From CALFCX01 sp041650595 (GTDB lineage: Bacteria; Margulisbacteria; WOR-1; JAKLHX01), in contig JBAZKW010000006.1 of the NCBI GenBank assembly GCA_041650595.1, forward strand, positions 1-64,000: a DNA stretch of 64,000 nucleotides, given 5' to 3'. The position numbers and the translations under genes are program-made. Within the stretch, counting starts at the first letter, position 1. Each line of letters begins with the position of its first letter. The notes under the pieces are model-generated. The model had not been told where the DNA came from and did not search any database. It was given only the letters and a program-made list of their open reading frames with translations. Below are positions 1 to 7,863 of this stretch, one piece after another.

Positions 1-84
1 ACGACGGAAATCATAAAGAAGTACATAGAAAATCACAGAGAAATTGACCGAGCACCTTCCCAGCTCGAACTCGAGCTGGGATAG
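1..84 (+). CDS. C-terminal tail of an IS200/IS605-type transposase (partial)
   Basis: Only the last 27 codons lie in the window, ending at TAG 82-84. The visible part contains TEIIKKYIENHREID, which resembles the C-terminal helix of Y1 (IS200-type TnpA) transposases, where a TIxxYIxxQ-like helix follows the catalytic core. The call rests mainly on context: a GC-rich hairpin typical of IS200/IS605 right ends follows at once (88-106). The catalytic residues are outside the window, so the family is inferred, and a TnpB tail cannot be excluded. Confidence 0.4.
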   Translation, partial: TTEIIKKYIENHREIDRAPSQLELELG

Positions 85-110
85 AAGCCCCGCGCTTTGC
101 GCGGGGTAAT
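59..110 (+). mobile_element. Right end of an IS200/IS605-like element (two hairpins)
   Basis: Two perfect stem-loops follow one another: arms 59-67 and 72-80 (CCCAGCTCG/CGAGCTGGG) at the end of the partial CDS, then CCCCGCGC-TTT-GCGCGGGG at 88-106, followed by TAATTCAC. A subterminal GC hairpin just after the transposase stop, then a short cleavage-type sequence, is the usual form of IS200/IS605 right ends. The left end is outside the window. Confidence 0.45.
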
Positions 111-155
111 TCACTTTTTCAAGAAAATTCACCCGAAATTTGAGAAAGCTTATTA

Positions 156-164
156 TGTTATAAT
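156..164 (+). promoter_or_regulatory. Extended -10 promoter of ileS; probable leaderless start
   Basis: TGTTATAAT lies at 156-164 and the ileS ATG at 173, leaving 8 nt. The transcription start would fall on or next to the start codon. No Shine-Dalgarno is present before the ATG. The same arrangement recurs before rfbC, the gene at 16260, purN, rpsO, thrC, msbA and the Sua5 gene. Confidence 0.6.
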
Positions 165-172
165 TTTCGTGT

Positions 173-2929
173 ATGGAATACAAAAGCACCCTCAATTTGC
201 CACAAACGCCCTTTCCGATAAAATTCAATGCAAAAGACCGGGAGCCCCAGCTTTTGGGGCTTTGGAGCGGCGAAAAGATCTACGAATTGATCCAAAAAGC
301 GGGAATATCTGGAAAAGGAAAGTATATACTTCACGATGGACCTCCTTATCCTAACGGGGACATTCACCTGGGACACGCTTTGAACAAGATACTAAAAGAT
401 ATTGTGGTCAAGTTCAGGTCTATGGAAGGATACTGCGTGCCGTTCGTACCGGGCTGGGATTGCCACGGACTTCCGATAGAAACTCAGCTTCTAAAAGAGC
501 TTTCGGTAAGAAGGTCTTCTTTGTCAGTGTATGAGTTCAGGCAAAAGTGCAGGGAGTACGCGCTCAGGTATGTGGATACACAAAGAGAAGAGTTCAAAAG
601 GATAGGGGTCTTTGGCAGATGGGACAAGCCCTATCTCACGCTTGATCCCGGTTACGAAGCCGGAGTGATCGAATTGTTCGGTATCATGGCAGAAAAAGGC
701 TATATATTTAAATCTCTGAAGCCCATCCACTGGTGCCCGAGCTGCGAAACGGCGCTTGCAGAGGCGGAAATAGAGTACGAAGACGATGAATCACCGTCTA
801 TTTTTGTTAAGTTCGATGTAATAGCGGCCGTAGATGGTCCGCATGCGGACCATCTACGGCATGCATCTTTCATAATTTGGACCACGACCCCGTGGACGCT
901 TCCGTCAAACGTTGCTATTGCCGTGCATCCCGATTTTGAGTACAACATGGTTGAACATGACGGCGAGGTTTATGTTATAGCCAAAGAACTTGTTGAATCT
1001 TCGGCCAAGAGCATGGGATGGACTTCTTACAAAGTGATCGGTTCGGCAAAAGGCGCCGACTTTGAAGGAATTGTTTGCAGCCATCCGTTTATGGACCGGG
1101 ACAGTGTTGTTGTGATGGACGAATTTGTCACACTAGAGACCGGTACAGGCTGCGTGCACATCGCTCCGGGGCACGGCGATGAAGATTTTAAAGTAGGCCT
1201 CAAATATAAATTACCGATAATAATGCCGGTAGACGCAAAAGGCTGCTTCACAAATGAAGTGCCATTTCTCGAGGGCATACATGTGTGGAAAGCAAATCCT
1301 ATAGTACTTGAAACGCTCAAAGAAAAAGGTGCACTGCTTTCTTCTGAAAAGATGAAGCACCAGTATCCTCACTGTTGGAGATGCAAAAAACCAGTGATAT
1401 TTCGGGCTACCGAGCAATGGTTTATCTCTGTAGATCACAACGACTTAAGAAGTAAAGCTCTTGCCGAGATAGAAAAGACGAAATGGTTCCCTTCGTGGGG
1501 GCAAAACCGCATCACATCCATGGTGGAAGGCCGTCCCGACTGGTGTATTTCCCGCCAGAGGTCATGGGGAATACCGATCCCTGCTTTCTATTGCAAAAAG
1601 TGCGGCACGCCCAACTTCAAAGGCGAGTTCAACAAGGCCGTTCTAGAAATGGTCCGGGGGAACGGGACTGATTCCTGGTTCGTAAAAGAAGCGAAGGATA
1701 TTTTGCCCAAAGGAATCAAGTGCGAAAAATGCGGGGCTCAGGAATTTGAAAAAGAAACTGATATCATGGACGTTTGGCTTGAGTCCGGGTCAAGCCATTT
1801 TGCCGTGCTCAAATCGGATGAAAATACTTTTGCCTGGCCTGCCGACCTGTACCTTGAAGGCAGCGATCAGCACAGGGGATGGTTCCAGACCTCGTTGCTT
1901 ACTTCTACGGCGGCTTTCGGGAAAGCCCCGTTCAAAGCAGTCCTTACGCACGGATTTACAGTAGATGAAAAAGGCAAGAAGATGAGCAAATCGCTCGGAA
2001 ATGTTGTTGATCCCCAGCAGGTGGTCAAGGAATACGGTGCCGATGTCCTGCGGCTTTGGGTCGCCTCAACTGATTTTCGCAACGATATGGCCGTATCGAA
2101 AAATATTTTAAAGCAAATAAACGAGGGGTTTACCAAAATAAGGAATACTTGCCGCTTTTTGCTCAGCAATATAAACAGCTTTGACGCAAAAAAAGACTCC
2201 GCGCCTTACGAAGATCTTTTGGACATAGATAAATATATCCTTATGAAGTTCGAGGTCCTTTTGGACAAGCTTCGCCGCTCTTATGATGATTTTGAGTTCC
2301 ATGCCGTTTATCACACTCTTTACGGATTTTGCGTCAACGACCTGAGCGCTTTTTATCTTGATGTGATAAAGGACCGTCTTTATTGCGACGGAGTGACTTC
2401 CAAAAGCCGGCGCGCCGCTCAGACCGCCTGTTTTGAAATGCTGATAGGCATCGTAAAGGCAATGGCTCCAATTCTCACTTTTACCGCCGAAGATCTTTAT
2501 TCTTATGTAGAGGTTCCCGAGAAAAAGGCAAGCGTCTTTCTTGAAGAGCTTCCCGGCAAAAATCCTTTGTATATGAATGAGAACATAGAAAAGAACTGGT
2601 CGCGGGTGCTTGAAATAAGAGGAGAAGCTTATAAAAAGATAGAGATGCTTAGGGCGGCAAAAGAGATCAGCCGCATATCCGAGTGCGATATCGTTATCTC
2701 ATGCGAAAAGAGCGATTTTGATATCTTGTCCCGTTTAGCGGACCAATTGCCGCAGATATTTATGGTGTCTTCGGTATCAATAAAGCAAGCCGAGGGATTG
2801 GATATCTCCGCAAGCAAAACAGCCAATGTTAAATGCGAAAGATGCTGGCGATATCTGCCGGACGTGGGAAGCGACAGCGGTCATCCTTCGCTGTGCAAGC
2901 GTTGCGCGGATGTTGTAAAATTAGATTGA
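173..2929 (+). CDS. ileS: Isoleucine--tRNA ligase
   Basis: Cytoplasmic class I aminoacyl-tRNA synthetase that charges tRNA-Ile; its CP1 domain edits mischarged Val. The 918-aa length is typical of the bacterial type. The HIGH motif appears as HLGH at residues 65-68 within GPPYPNGDIHLGH. The editing-domain signature WTTTPWTLPSN is near residue 240, and KMSKSLGN starts near 603. The C-terminus carries the zinc-site pattern CERCWRYLP...CKRC. The ATG at 173 is chosen because the -10 box ends at 164 and it gives the normal N-terminus. Odd point: a perfect 34-bp palindrome (827-860) is translated in frame inside the CP1 domain as about 11 extra residues (VDGPHADHLRH). Confidence 0.97.
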   Translation: MEYKSTLNLPQTPFPIKFNAKDREPQLLGLWSGEKIYELIQKAGISGKGKYILHDGPPYPNGDIHLGHALNKILKDIVVKFRSMEGYCVPFVPGWDCHGLPIETQLLKELSVRRSSLSVYEFRQKCREYALRYVDTQREEFKRIGVFGRWDKPYLTLDPGYEAGVIELFGIMAEKGYIFKSLKPIHWCPSCETALAEAEIEYEDDESPSIFVKFDVIAAVDGPHADHLRHASFIIWTTTPWTLPSNVAIAVHPDFEYNMVEHDGEVYVIAKELVESSAKSMGWTSYKVIGSAKGADFEGIVCSHPFMDRDSVVVMDEFVTLETGTGCVHIAPGHGDEDFKVGLKYKLPIIMPVDAKGCFTNEVPFLEGIHVWKANPIVLETLKEKGALLSSEKMKHQYPHCWRCKKPVIFRATEQWFISVDHNDLRSKALAEIEKTKWFPSWGQNRITSMVEGRPDWCISRQRSWGIPIPAFYCKKCGTPNFKGEFNKAVLEMVRGNGTDSWFVKEAKDILPKGIKCEKCGAQEFEKETDIMDVWLESGSSHFAVLKSDENTFAWPADLYLEGSDQHRGWFQTSLLTSTAAFGKAPFKAVLTHGFTVDEKGKKMSKSLGNVVDPQQVVKEYGADVLRLWVASTDFRNDMAVSKNILKQINEGFTKIRNTCRFLLSNINSFDAKKDSAPYEDLLDIDKYILMKFEVLLDKLRRSYDDFEFHAVYHTLYGFCVNDLSAFYLDVIKDRLYCDGVTSKSRRAAQTACFEMLIGIVKAMAPILTFTAEDLYSYVEVPEKKASVFLEELPGKNPLYMNENIEKNWSRVLEIRGEAYKKIEMLRAAKEISRISECDIVISCEKSDFDILSRLADQLPQIFMVSSVSIKQAEGLDISASKTANVKCERCWRYLPDVGSDSGHPSLCKRCADVVKLD
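827..860. repeat. 34-bp perfect palindrome inserted within ileS
   Basis: Two 17-base arms centred on GCATGC read GCCGTAGATGGTCCGCA and its exact reverse complement. It lies in the coding region just before the conserved WTTTPWTLPSN editing motif, a variable-length position in IleS. Other GCATGC-centred palindromes occur at 14435-14454 and about 40706-40735. Confidence 0.85.
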
Positions 2930-2945
2930 TCGGATGAAAATGAAG

Positions 2946-2966
2946 GGGCGGGTTTAAAACCCGCCC
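2946..2966. repeat. Short palindromic element between ileS and ahcY
   Basis: Ten-base arms (GGGCGGGTTT and its complement) flank a single central A; CGTAC follows. The same arms, split by another palindrome, recur at about 14611-14657 inside a glycosyltransferase gene. There is no T-tract, so it is not a good terminator. Confidence 0.75.
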
Positions 2967-2990
2967 GTACAAAGAATAGAAGGAGATCCC

Positions 2991-4400
2991 GTGAATATGA
3001 ACGATTACAAGGTCAAAGATATTTCGCTCGCCGATTTCGGCAGGAAAGAGATTGAAATAGCGGAATTTGAAATGCCTGGACTTATGTCGGTCCGCGCGAA
3101 ATATTCCAGTCAAAAGCCTCTTAAAGGGGTAAGGATCATGGGGTCTTTGCATATGACTATACAGACCGCGGTCCTTATTGAAACGCTTGTAGCACTGGGT
3201 GCCGATGTCAGATGGGCTACCTGTAATATTTTTTCTACGCAAGATCACGCCGCGGCTGCGATCGCCGCTGGCGGAGTTCCGGTATTTGCCTGGAAGGGCG
3301 AAAATCTCGAGGATTTTTGGTGGGCTACGCAAAAAGCGCTCATGTTCCCCGGAGGGAAAGGCCCTCAGTTGATCGTGGATGACGGCGGTGACGCAACTCT
3401 TATGATGCATCTTGGCTATGAAGCGGAAAAAGATCCGAAAGCGCTTGACAAAAAACCTGAAGGCGAAGATGAGGCTGAGCTCATAAAAAATCTCAAAAAA
3501 AGTTTAAAAGAACATCCCGGCATGTGGGCCTCAATGATAAAAGAATGGAAAGGCGTATCAGAAGAAACAACAACGGGAGTCCATCGGCTTTACCAGAGAA
3601 TGGAAAGAAAAGCCCTGCTTGTTCCTGCGATCAATGTCAACGATTCGGTCACAAAATCAAAGTTTGATAACCTTTACGGCTGCAGAGAATCTTTGGCTGA
3701 CGGATTAAAAAGGGCCATGGACGTGATGGTGGCCGGAAAAGTCGCGGTCGTCTGCGGTTACGGAGATGTAGGCAAAGGTTCCGCTCAGTCTCTCAGGGGA
3801 TTTGGGGCAAGGGTCATCATTACCGAGATAGACCCGATATGCGCCCTGCAGGCCGCTATGGAAGGATATGAAGTTTCTACAGTTGAAGACACCCTGGGCA
3901 AAGGAGATATATATGTTACGACAACAGGCAACAGGGACGTTATTACTATAGACCATATGACGAAGATGAAAGACCAGGCCATCGTATGCAATATCGGGCA
4001 TTTTGACAATGAGATACAGGTCTCGGCGCTGCAAAACTATCCGGGAATTAAAAGAGTGAACATAAAACCGCAGGTTGATAAATTTATATTCCCCGACGGT
4101 AGGCAGATATACCTTCTGGCGGAAGGCCGGCTTGTTAACCTTGGATGCGCTACGGGACATCCTTCGTTTGTCATGTCGAATTCTTTTACCAATCAGGTGC
4201 TGGCGCAGATCGACCTTTGGGAAAATAGAGATAAATACGAAGCAAAGGTTTACAGGCTTCCAAAACATCTGGATGAAGAGGTCGCCAGGCTTCATCTTGC
4301 TAAGATCGGGGTCAAATTAACCAAATTGACGGCATCGCAGTCGGATTATTTAGGGATACCAGTGGATGGGCCGTATAAGCAGGATCATTACAGGTATTGA
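2991..4400 (+). CDS. ahcY: Adenosylhomocysteinase (S-adenosylhomocysteine hydrolase)
   Basis: NAD-dependent hydrolysis of S-adenosylhomocysteine to homocysteine and adenosine, closing the methyl cycle in the cytoplasm. The protein is 469 aa, within the usual range. The substrate domain starts with MPGLMSVRAKY and contains NIFSTQDHAAAAIA. The Rossmann NAD site GYGDVGKGSA is near residues 256-265, and the C-terminal signature ends in KQDHYRY, whose lysine and tyrosine reach into the neighbouring subunit's NAD site. The start is GTG 2991, with AGGAG at 2981-2985; ATG 2997 is an equally plausible in-frame start. It is followed at once by the DUF5665 gene and lspA on the same strand. Confidence 0.96.
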   Translation: MNMNDYKVKDISLADFGRKEIEIAEFEMPGLMSVRAKYSSQKPLKGVRIMGSLHMTIQTAVLIETLVALGADVRWATCNIFSTQDHAAAAIAAGGVPVFAWKGENLEDFWWATQKALMFPGGKGPQLIVDDGGDATLMMHLGYEAEKDPKALDKKPEGEDEAELIKNLKKSLKEHPGMWASMIKEWKGVSEETTTGVHRLYQRMERKALLVPAINVNDSVTKSKFDNLYGCRESLADGLKRAMDVMVAGKVAVVCGYGDVGKGSAQSLRGFGARVIITEIDPICALQAAMEGYEVSTVEDTLGKGDIYVTTTGNRDVITIDHMTKMKDQAIVCNIGHFDNEIQVSALQNYPGIKRVNIKPQVDKFIFPDGRQIYLLAEGRLVNLGCATGHPSFVMSNSFTNQVLAQIDLWENRDKYEAKVYRLPKHLDEEVARLHLAKIGVKLTKLTASQSDYLGIPVDGPYKQDHYRY

Positions 4401-4414
4401 CGGAAAGAAAAAAT

Positions 4415-4705
4415 ATGGCAATAGATGACCATCTTGATAAAATCGCCACGCATCTTGAGAGAGCGAATTTCGGGGAATATGCGGAACTTCTATTAAAGCC
4501 ATGGAAGCTCATGTGGATCAATTTTATGGCCGGATTGTTTCGGGGTTTGGGTATGGCCATAGGAATGACCGTGGTTTTTGCGGTTGTTATTTTTGTGCTT
4601 GCTGCCGTTTTGAGGCAATTTATTCAGGTGCCGATAATAGGCAAATTTATTGCGGATCTTGTAGACTTTGTCAATAATACGGCAAAGAGCACTATCAAAT
4701 ATTGA
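4415..4705 (+). CDS. DUF5665-type small membrane protein
   Basis: A 96-aa protein of unknown function. A soluble amphipathic N-terminus (MAIDDHLDKIATHLERANF) precedes LLKPWKLMWINFMAGLFRGL, then one strong transmembrane segment (about residues 50-72). The 'W.NF.AG..RG.G.AIG' pattern is what I recall of DUF5665. ATG 4415 is preferred because GGAAAG lies 7 nt upstream; an in-frame TTG at 4397 overlaps the ahcY stop. It sits between ahcY and lspA with short gaps, so cotranscription is likely. Confidence 0.7.
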   Translation: MAIDDHLDKIATHLERANFGEYAELLLKPWKLMWINFMAGLFRGLGMAIGMTVVFAVVIFVLAAVLRQFIQVPIIGKFIADLVDFVNNTAKSTIKY

Positions 4706-4711
4706 CCTTTA

Positions 4712-5167
4712 ATGAAATATAAAACATTTTATATCGTGCTGTTCCTGTCTGTCTTACTTGACCAGGCCGTAAAATACTCTGTCACAAAATATATTCCTTT
4801 GAGATCGGGATTTTCGGTAATAAGAGGCCTTTTTTCCATCACATATATAAGGAATACCGGCGCGGCTTTCGGTATATTTCAGGGGAATAACGTTTTGTTA
4901 ATCGCCGTAAGTTCTTGCTTTATCATATTTCTGCTGTTTTATGTGCTGCGTTACCTTAAAGCGGATATGTTTTTGCAGGCAGCAGCCGCTCTTATAGCGG
5001 GAGGCGCTACCGGTAATTTCCTGGACAGAATATCCCGCGGCTATGTAGTGGATTTTTTTGACCTGAAATATTTTTCGGTCTTTAATGCGGCCGATATTAT
5101 GATAAATCTTGGTGTATCGTTGCTGATTATTGATATGTTGTTTAAGGGGAAACGAAAAGCGACGTAG
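4712..5167 (+). CDS. lspA: Lipoprotein signal peptidase (signal peptidase II)
   Basis: Inner-membrane aspartyl protease that cleaves the signal peptide from diacylglyceryl-modified prolipoproteins. At 151 aa with four predicted membrane segments it is of normal size. The family motifs are in order: DQAVKYSVTKYIPL near 17, RNTGAAFGIF near 47, GNFLDRISRGYVVDFFD (catalytic Asp114) and FNAAD (catalytic Asp128). The ATG is 6 nt after the previous stop with no clear ribosome site, suggesting translational coupling. lgt, the preceding step in the pathway, lies just downstream. Confidence 0.95.
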   Translation: MKYKTFYIVLFLSVLLDQAVKYSVTKYIPLRSGFSVIRGLFSITYIRNTGAAFGIFQGNNVLLIAVSSCFIIFLLFYVLRYLKADMFLQAAAALIAGGATGNFLDRISRGYVVDFFDLKYFSVFNAADIMINLGVSLLIIDMLFKGKRKAT

Positions 5168-5172
5168 AGGGC

Positions 5173-5270
5173 GTCATTGCGAGTCCCGATCTGATCGGGA
5201 CGAAGCAATCTATTTCATTTTGCGATCTGGACTCTGTAGATTGCTTCGTCACTTCGTTCCTCGCAATGAC
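5173..5270. repeat. REP-like palindromic element, copy 1
   Basis: Starts GTCATTGCGAG and ends CTCGCAATGAC, with inner inverted arms CGAAGCAATC / GATTGCTTCG. The left arm carries its own small palindrome (TCCCGATCTGATCGGGA). The element fills most of the lspA-lgt gap. Related copies are at 35299, 43787, 45902 and 48259. Confidence 0.85.
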
Positions 5271-5290
5271 ACGTTAGAAAGGATTATTTT

Positions 5291-6025
5291 ATGCATCCGG
5301 TATTGTTTCAAATAGGCCGATTTTCTTTATACTCCTGGGGAGCCATGGTGGCATTGGCATTTGTTGCCGGCATAACGATTGCTCTGCTGCGCGCCAAAAA
5401 AGAAGATATCTCTGCTGAATTTGTGATGGACGGCGCCATGTATGTCCTAATTTCGGCGATAATCGGCGCCAGATTGTTCTATGTAATAGGATTCTGGAGT
5501 GAATACAAAAATAACCTCTGGAATATATTTGCCGTCTGGGAAGGCGGGATGGTATTTTACGGCGGATTGATATTTGCAGTGACCACTCTTTTTATATGGT
5601 CAAAACGCAAGAGTATGGATTTTATGAAGATCCTCGATCTTGCTGCGCCTTCGGTTGCGATAGGCTATTCAATAGGCAGAATAGGGTGTTTTTTAAGAGG
5701 TTGCTGCTACGGGGTTGAATGCAGTCTGCCATGGGCCATACATTTTCCTGAGTCTCAGGGATTTGTACATCCTACACAGCTTTATTCTGTATTGGCAGGG
5801 CTTTTGATATTTACTGCTTTGATAGCGGTAAGGGAAAAGAAAAAATATAACGGACAGGTATTTGTATGGGGTGTGATATTGTACAGTATTTACCGTTTCA
5901 TAATAGAGTTCTTCCGAAGCTATGACCTATATTGGGGTCCTTTGACTCCCTCTCAGTGGATATCGGCAGGATTGTTCGTTTTTGCATGTGCGCTGCTGAT
6001 ACGCCGACGTCTTGCAAAAAAATAG
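5291..6025 (+). CDS. lgt: Phosphatidylglycerol--prolipoprotein diacylglyceryl transferase
   Basis: Integral inner-membrane enzyme that moves diacylglycerol from phosphatidylglycerol to the lipobox cysteine of prolipoproteins, the first step before LspA. The 244-aa length is slightly short for the family but complete. It begins HPVLFQIGRFSLYSWG, has the Lgt signature GRIGCFLRGCCYG at residues 129-141, then HPTQLYSVLAG near 160 and RFIIEFFRSYD near 205. Several hydrophobic segments run through the length. A REP-like element separates it from lspA. Confidence 0.95.
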   Translation: MHPVLFQIGRFSLYSWGAMVALAFVAGITIALLRAKKEDISAEFVMDGAMYVLISAIIGARLFYVIGFWSEYKNNLWNIFAVWEGGMVFYGGLIFAVTTLFIWSKRKSMDFMKILDLAAPSVAIGYSIGRIGCFLRGCCYGVECSLPWAIHFPESQGFVHPTQLYSVLAGLLIFTALIAVREKKKYNGQVFVWGVILYSIYRFIIEFFRSYDLYWGPLTPSQWISAGLFVFACALLIRRRLAKK

Positions 6026-6038
6026 CCACAAGACTACT

Positions 6039-6066
6039 TGAAATTCTTATTTCTTTCTATCGATAA
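6039..6066 (+). promoter_or_regulatory. Sigma-28-type promoter, site G (HAD phosphatase)
   Basis: TGAAATTC at 6039-6046, a 12-nt spacer, and ATCGATAA at 6059-6066. This equals GAAA-N15-nTCGATAA, close to the FliA/SigD consensus TAAA-N15-GCCGATAA/T. The box spacing is identical to six other sites in the window. The leader ATATATTGAGGAAA is nearly the same as at the phosphoesterase promoter (33027-33054). Confidence 0.55.
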
Positions 6067-6081
6067 ATATATTGAGGAAAT

Positions 6082-6819
6082 ATGTCAGCAAGAGTTTTTG
6101 GTTTATTTAGTGAAGGACGGGTAGGCATGCACGGGGCTATACCAAGAGTTGCGGCGCTATTGGACATTGATGGCACCATAATACATTCACTGCCTTGCCA
6201 TCTTGATGCGTGGAGGCAAACGATTATTACAAACGGCGGACATGTAAATGAATCAACTTTTTTTAAAGATGTGACCCGCCATCCTTCCCGAAAACTAGTC
6301 GAGAACTTTTTTCCCGGCAGGGAGCCTTCCGAGTATGACCGCATGTTAAGGTCAAAGATCGATATATACCGTGCGATAGTCAGCACAAAATTGCAGGAAA
6401 TCGTTGTCCCGGGTTTTCATGAGTTTTTTGAGTCGCTAAAAAGCTATAAGCTTCCGGTCGGTATTGTGACAAGCCTTGAAACGGATGAGTATGACTTTGT
6501 TCTTGCGGGACTTGGTCTTACAGGGAGATTGGATGTTGTGATAGGGATTACGGACGTGGCTGATCCTAAACCGCGTCCTATGCCTTACCTTGAGGCAGCA
6601 ATAAGGATTGGTATTGAACCATCAAGTTGTGCCGGTTTTGAAGATTCTTTCACGGGCATTGAGGCAGTGAACAGGGCATCAATGAAATGTGTTGTCGTTG
6701 GCACCACACTGCGAGAAGGACAGGTCAAAAACAGCGGATTTTACCATAATTTGTATGTAAGAAACTTCAAAGGGCTTACGGCTAGAGATATCGAGACGTT
6801 GTTCCGAGATGGGCGTTGA
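6082..6819 (+). CDS. HAD-family phosphatase (beta-phosphoglucomutase-like)
   Basis: Soluble haloacid-dehalogenase-fold hydrolase of the phosphoglucomutase/phosphatase subgroup; the substrate is not predictable. All four HAD motifs are visible: DIDGT with nucleophile Asp28 and Asp30, the Ser/Thr motif in GIVTSLETD near 130, the lysine in ADPKPRPMPYLEAA near 170, and GFEDSFTGIEA near 193 with the metal-binding acids. A helical cap lies between motifs I and II. The start is ATG 6082, after GAGG; an internal ATG at 6127 with AAGGA upstream would give a protein starting closer to the fold. A sigma-28-type promoter is directly upstream, so it is probably coregulated with the unknown genes that follow. 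Confidence 0.8.
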   Translation: MSARVFGLFSEGRVGMHGAIPRVAALLDIDGTIIHSLPCHLDAWRQTIITNGGHVNESTFFKDVTRHPSRKLVENFFPGREPSEYDRMLRSKIDIYRAIVSTKLQEIVVPGFHEFFESLKSYKLPVGIVTSLETDEYDFVLAGLGLTGRLDVVIGITDVADPKPRPMPYLEAAIRIGIEPSSCAGFEDSFTGIEAVNRASMKCVVVGTTLREGQVKNSGFYHNLYVRNFKGLTARDIETLFRDGR

Positions 6820-6840
6820 AATATCTTATCGAATTATGAG

Positions 6841-6868
6841 TGAAATTTTAAGAAAACATACTCGATAT
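6841..6868 (+). promoter_or_regulatory. Sigma-28-type promoter, site A
   Basis: TGAAATTT at 6841-6848, a 12-nt spacer, CTCGATAT at 6861-6868. About 30 nt of leader and an AAGGAG precede ATG 6906. Same box sequences and spacing as the other six sites. Confidence 0.65.
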
Positions 6869-6905
6869 ATACACAGATAAGTTTCATACAATAAGGAGCG
6901 AAAAA

Positions 6906-7724
6906 ATGGCTAATGTTCAGTTCCCGGCTCGGGTAATGGCTCCCGAAAGACGAGTTAGAGTTGCAAATGCGTGCCTTGGCGGTCATCCAGTATTTGGTTA
7001 CGAAAAGCCGGGCAGGGAAATAATAGCTGTACCGCACTTGTTCCGCGTAACGGTCACAGAAGGACAAAGAGGTCCAGTTGCAGTAAAAGAGCTTGAGCCA
7101 TATACGAAACCTGGTGATATGCGAAAGATACAAATCTCAGTCAGCCCCGAGGTCGCACGATCCACTCCCGAGCTTTTTAAAAGAGTTGAGAAGAGCATAA
7201 CTTTGCTGACTATCCACCCGGGTTGTTATAACCCGGAATGGCTCAAAGCATGGACGTGGGGAACAAGGTTCGATTTACTTTCAAGTTTGGCTGGCAAGGA
7301 GTCTTTTGATCCAAGAGGATTATCGGGTTCGCTAAGTGAAAGCATCCGGGAAGAAGCAAATCAATGGTTATGGTTTGGGGGCAAGAACAGATTGCACACA
7401 ACTATTCCCGGCAATAGGGGATCTCAAAGATATACTCAATTCAGCTCATTCTATTTGACATTACCGGTGGATGAGGAAGGCAGCATTCATTCTCAAAATG
7501 CCGTGGCATCCAGATCTCGCAGCGGAAATACTTATACGACCTACCCTGTACCGATGGATATGAAAGCCGTTTTAAAACCGCTCAAAATTATTGAGGCAAT
7601 TGATGTGGTAGCAAGAGCCAATTGCCTAAATACATTTACCAGGGAAGACGATCAGGGTTGGGATGATTTTATGAGGACCAGTTTTCTTCTTCATTTGGTA
7701 AGTATGTTCAGGAAAGACAAATAG
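6906..7724 (+). CDS. Unknown 272-aa protein of the sigma-28-type regulon
   Basis: I do not recognise a family. There is no signal peptide or membrane segment, so it is predicted to be soluble. The N-terminus is short and arginine-rich (MANVQFPARVMAPERRVRVA), and the middle is aromatic (CYNPEWLKAWTWGTRFDLL, near 100-118). Asn- and Ser-rich stretches follow, and the C-terminus is helical. The start is supported by AAGGAG about 9 nt upstream and by a leader length like that of its neighbours. It stands between two other promoter-linked genes (HAD phosphatase and pentapeptide protein), each with its own copy of the promoter, so it is monocistronic. Confidence 0.75.
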   Translation: MANVQFPARVMAPERRVRVANACLGGHPVFGYEKPGREIIAVPHLFRVTVTEGQRGPVAVKELEPYTKPGDMRKIQISVSPEVARSTPELFKRVEKSITLLTIHPGCYNPEWLKAWTWGTRFDLLSSLAGKESFDPRGLSGSLSESIREEANQWLWFGGKNRLHTTIPGNRGSQRYTQFSSFYLTLPVDEEGSIHSQNAVASRSRSGNTYTTYPVPMDMKAVLKPLKIIEAIDVVARANCLNTFTREDDQGWDDFMRTSFLLHLVSMFRKDK

Positions 7725-7794
7725 TCTTTCTCCGTGCGAAACAACTGTCGAAGCAAATTTCTCAAATGTAGAAACAACTCAATCTAAAATTCGG

Positions 7795-7822
7795 TGAAAT
7801 TTCAAGAAAATATGTTCGATAT
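7795..7822 (+). promoter_or_regulatory. Sigma-28-type promoter, site B
   Basis: TGAAATTT at 7795-7802, a 12-nt spacer, TTCGATAT at 7815-7822. The spacer is nearly identical to that of site A (caagaaaatatg versus taagaaaacata). A strong AGGAGG precedes ATG 7864. Confidence 0.65.
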
Positions 7823-7863
7823 ATACATTGATGGGGATATCAATCATATAGGAGGTCTAAGAT

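Noticed and set aside
2930..2990. SAH or SAM riboswitch before ahcY
   Set aside because: The gap is only 61 bp and is mostly a simple palindromic repeat; no aptamer fold fits.
2829..3410. 193-aa open frame on the minus strand over the ileS/ahcY junction
   Set aside because: It lies antisense to two certain genes, has no recognisable protein pattern and no ribosome site.
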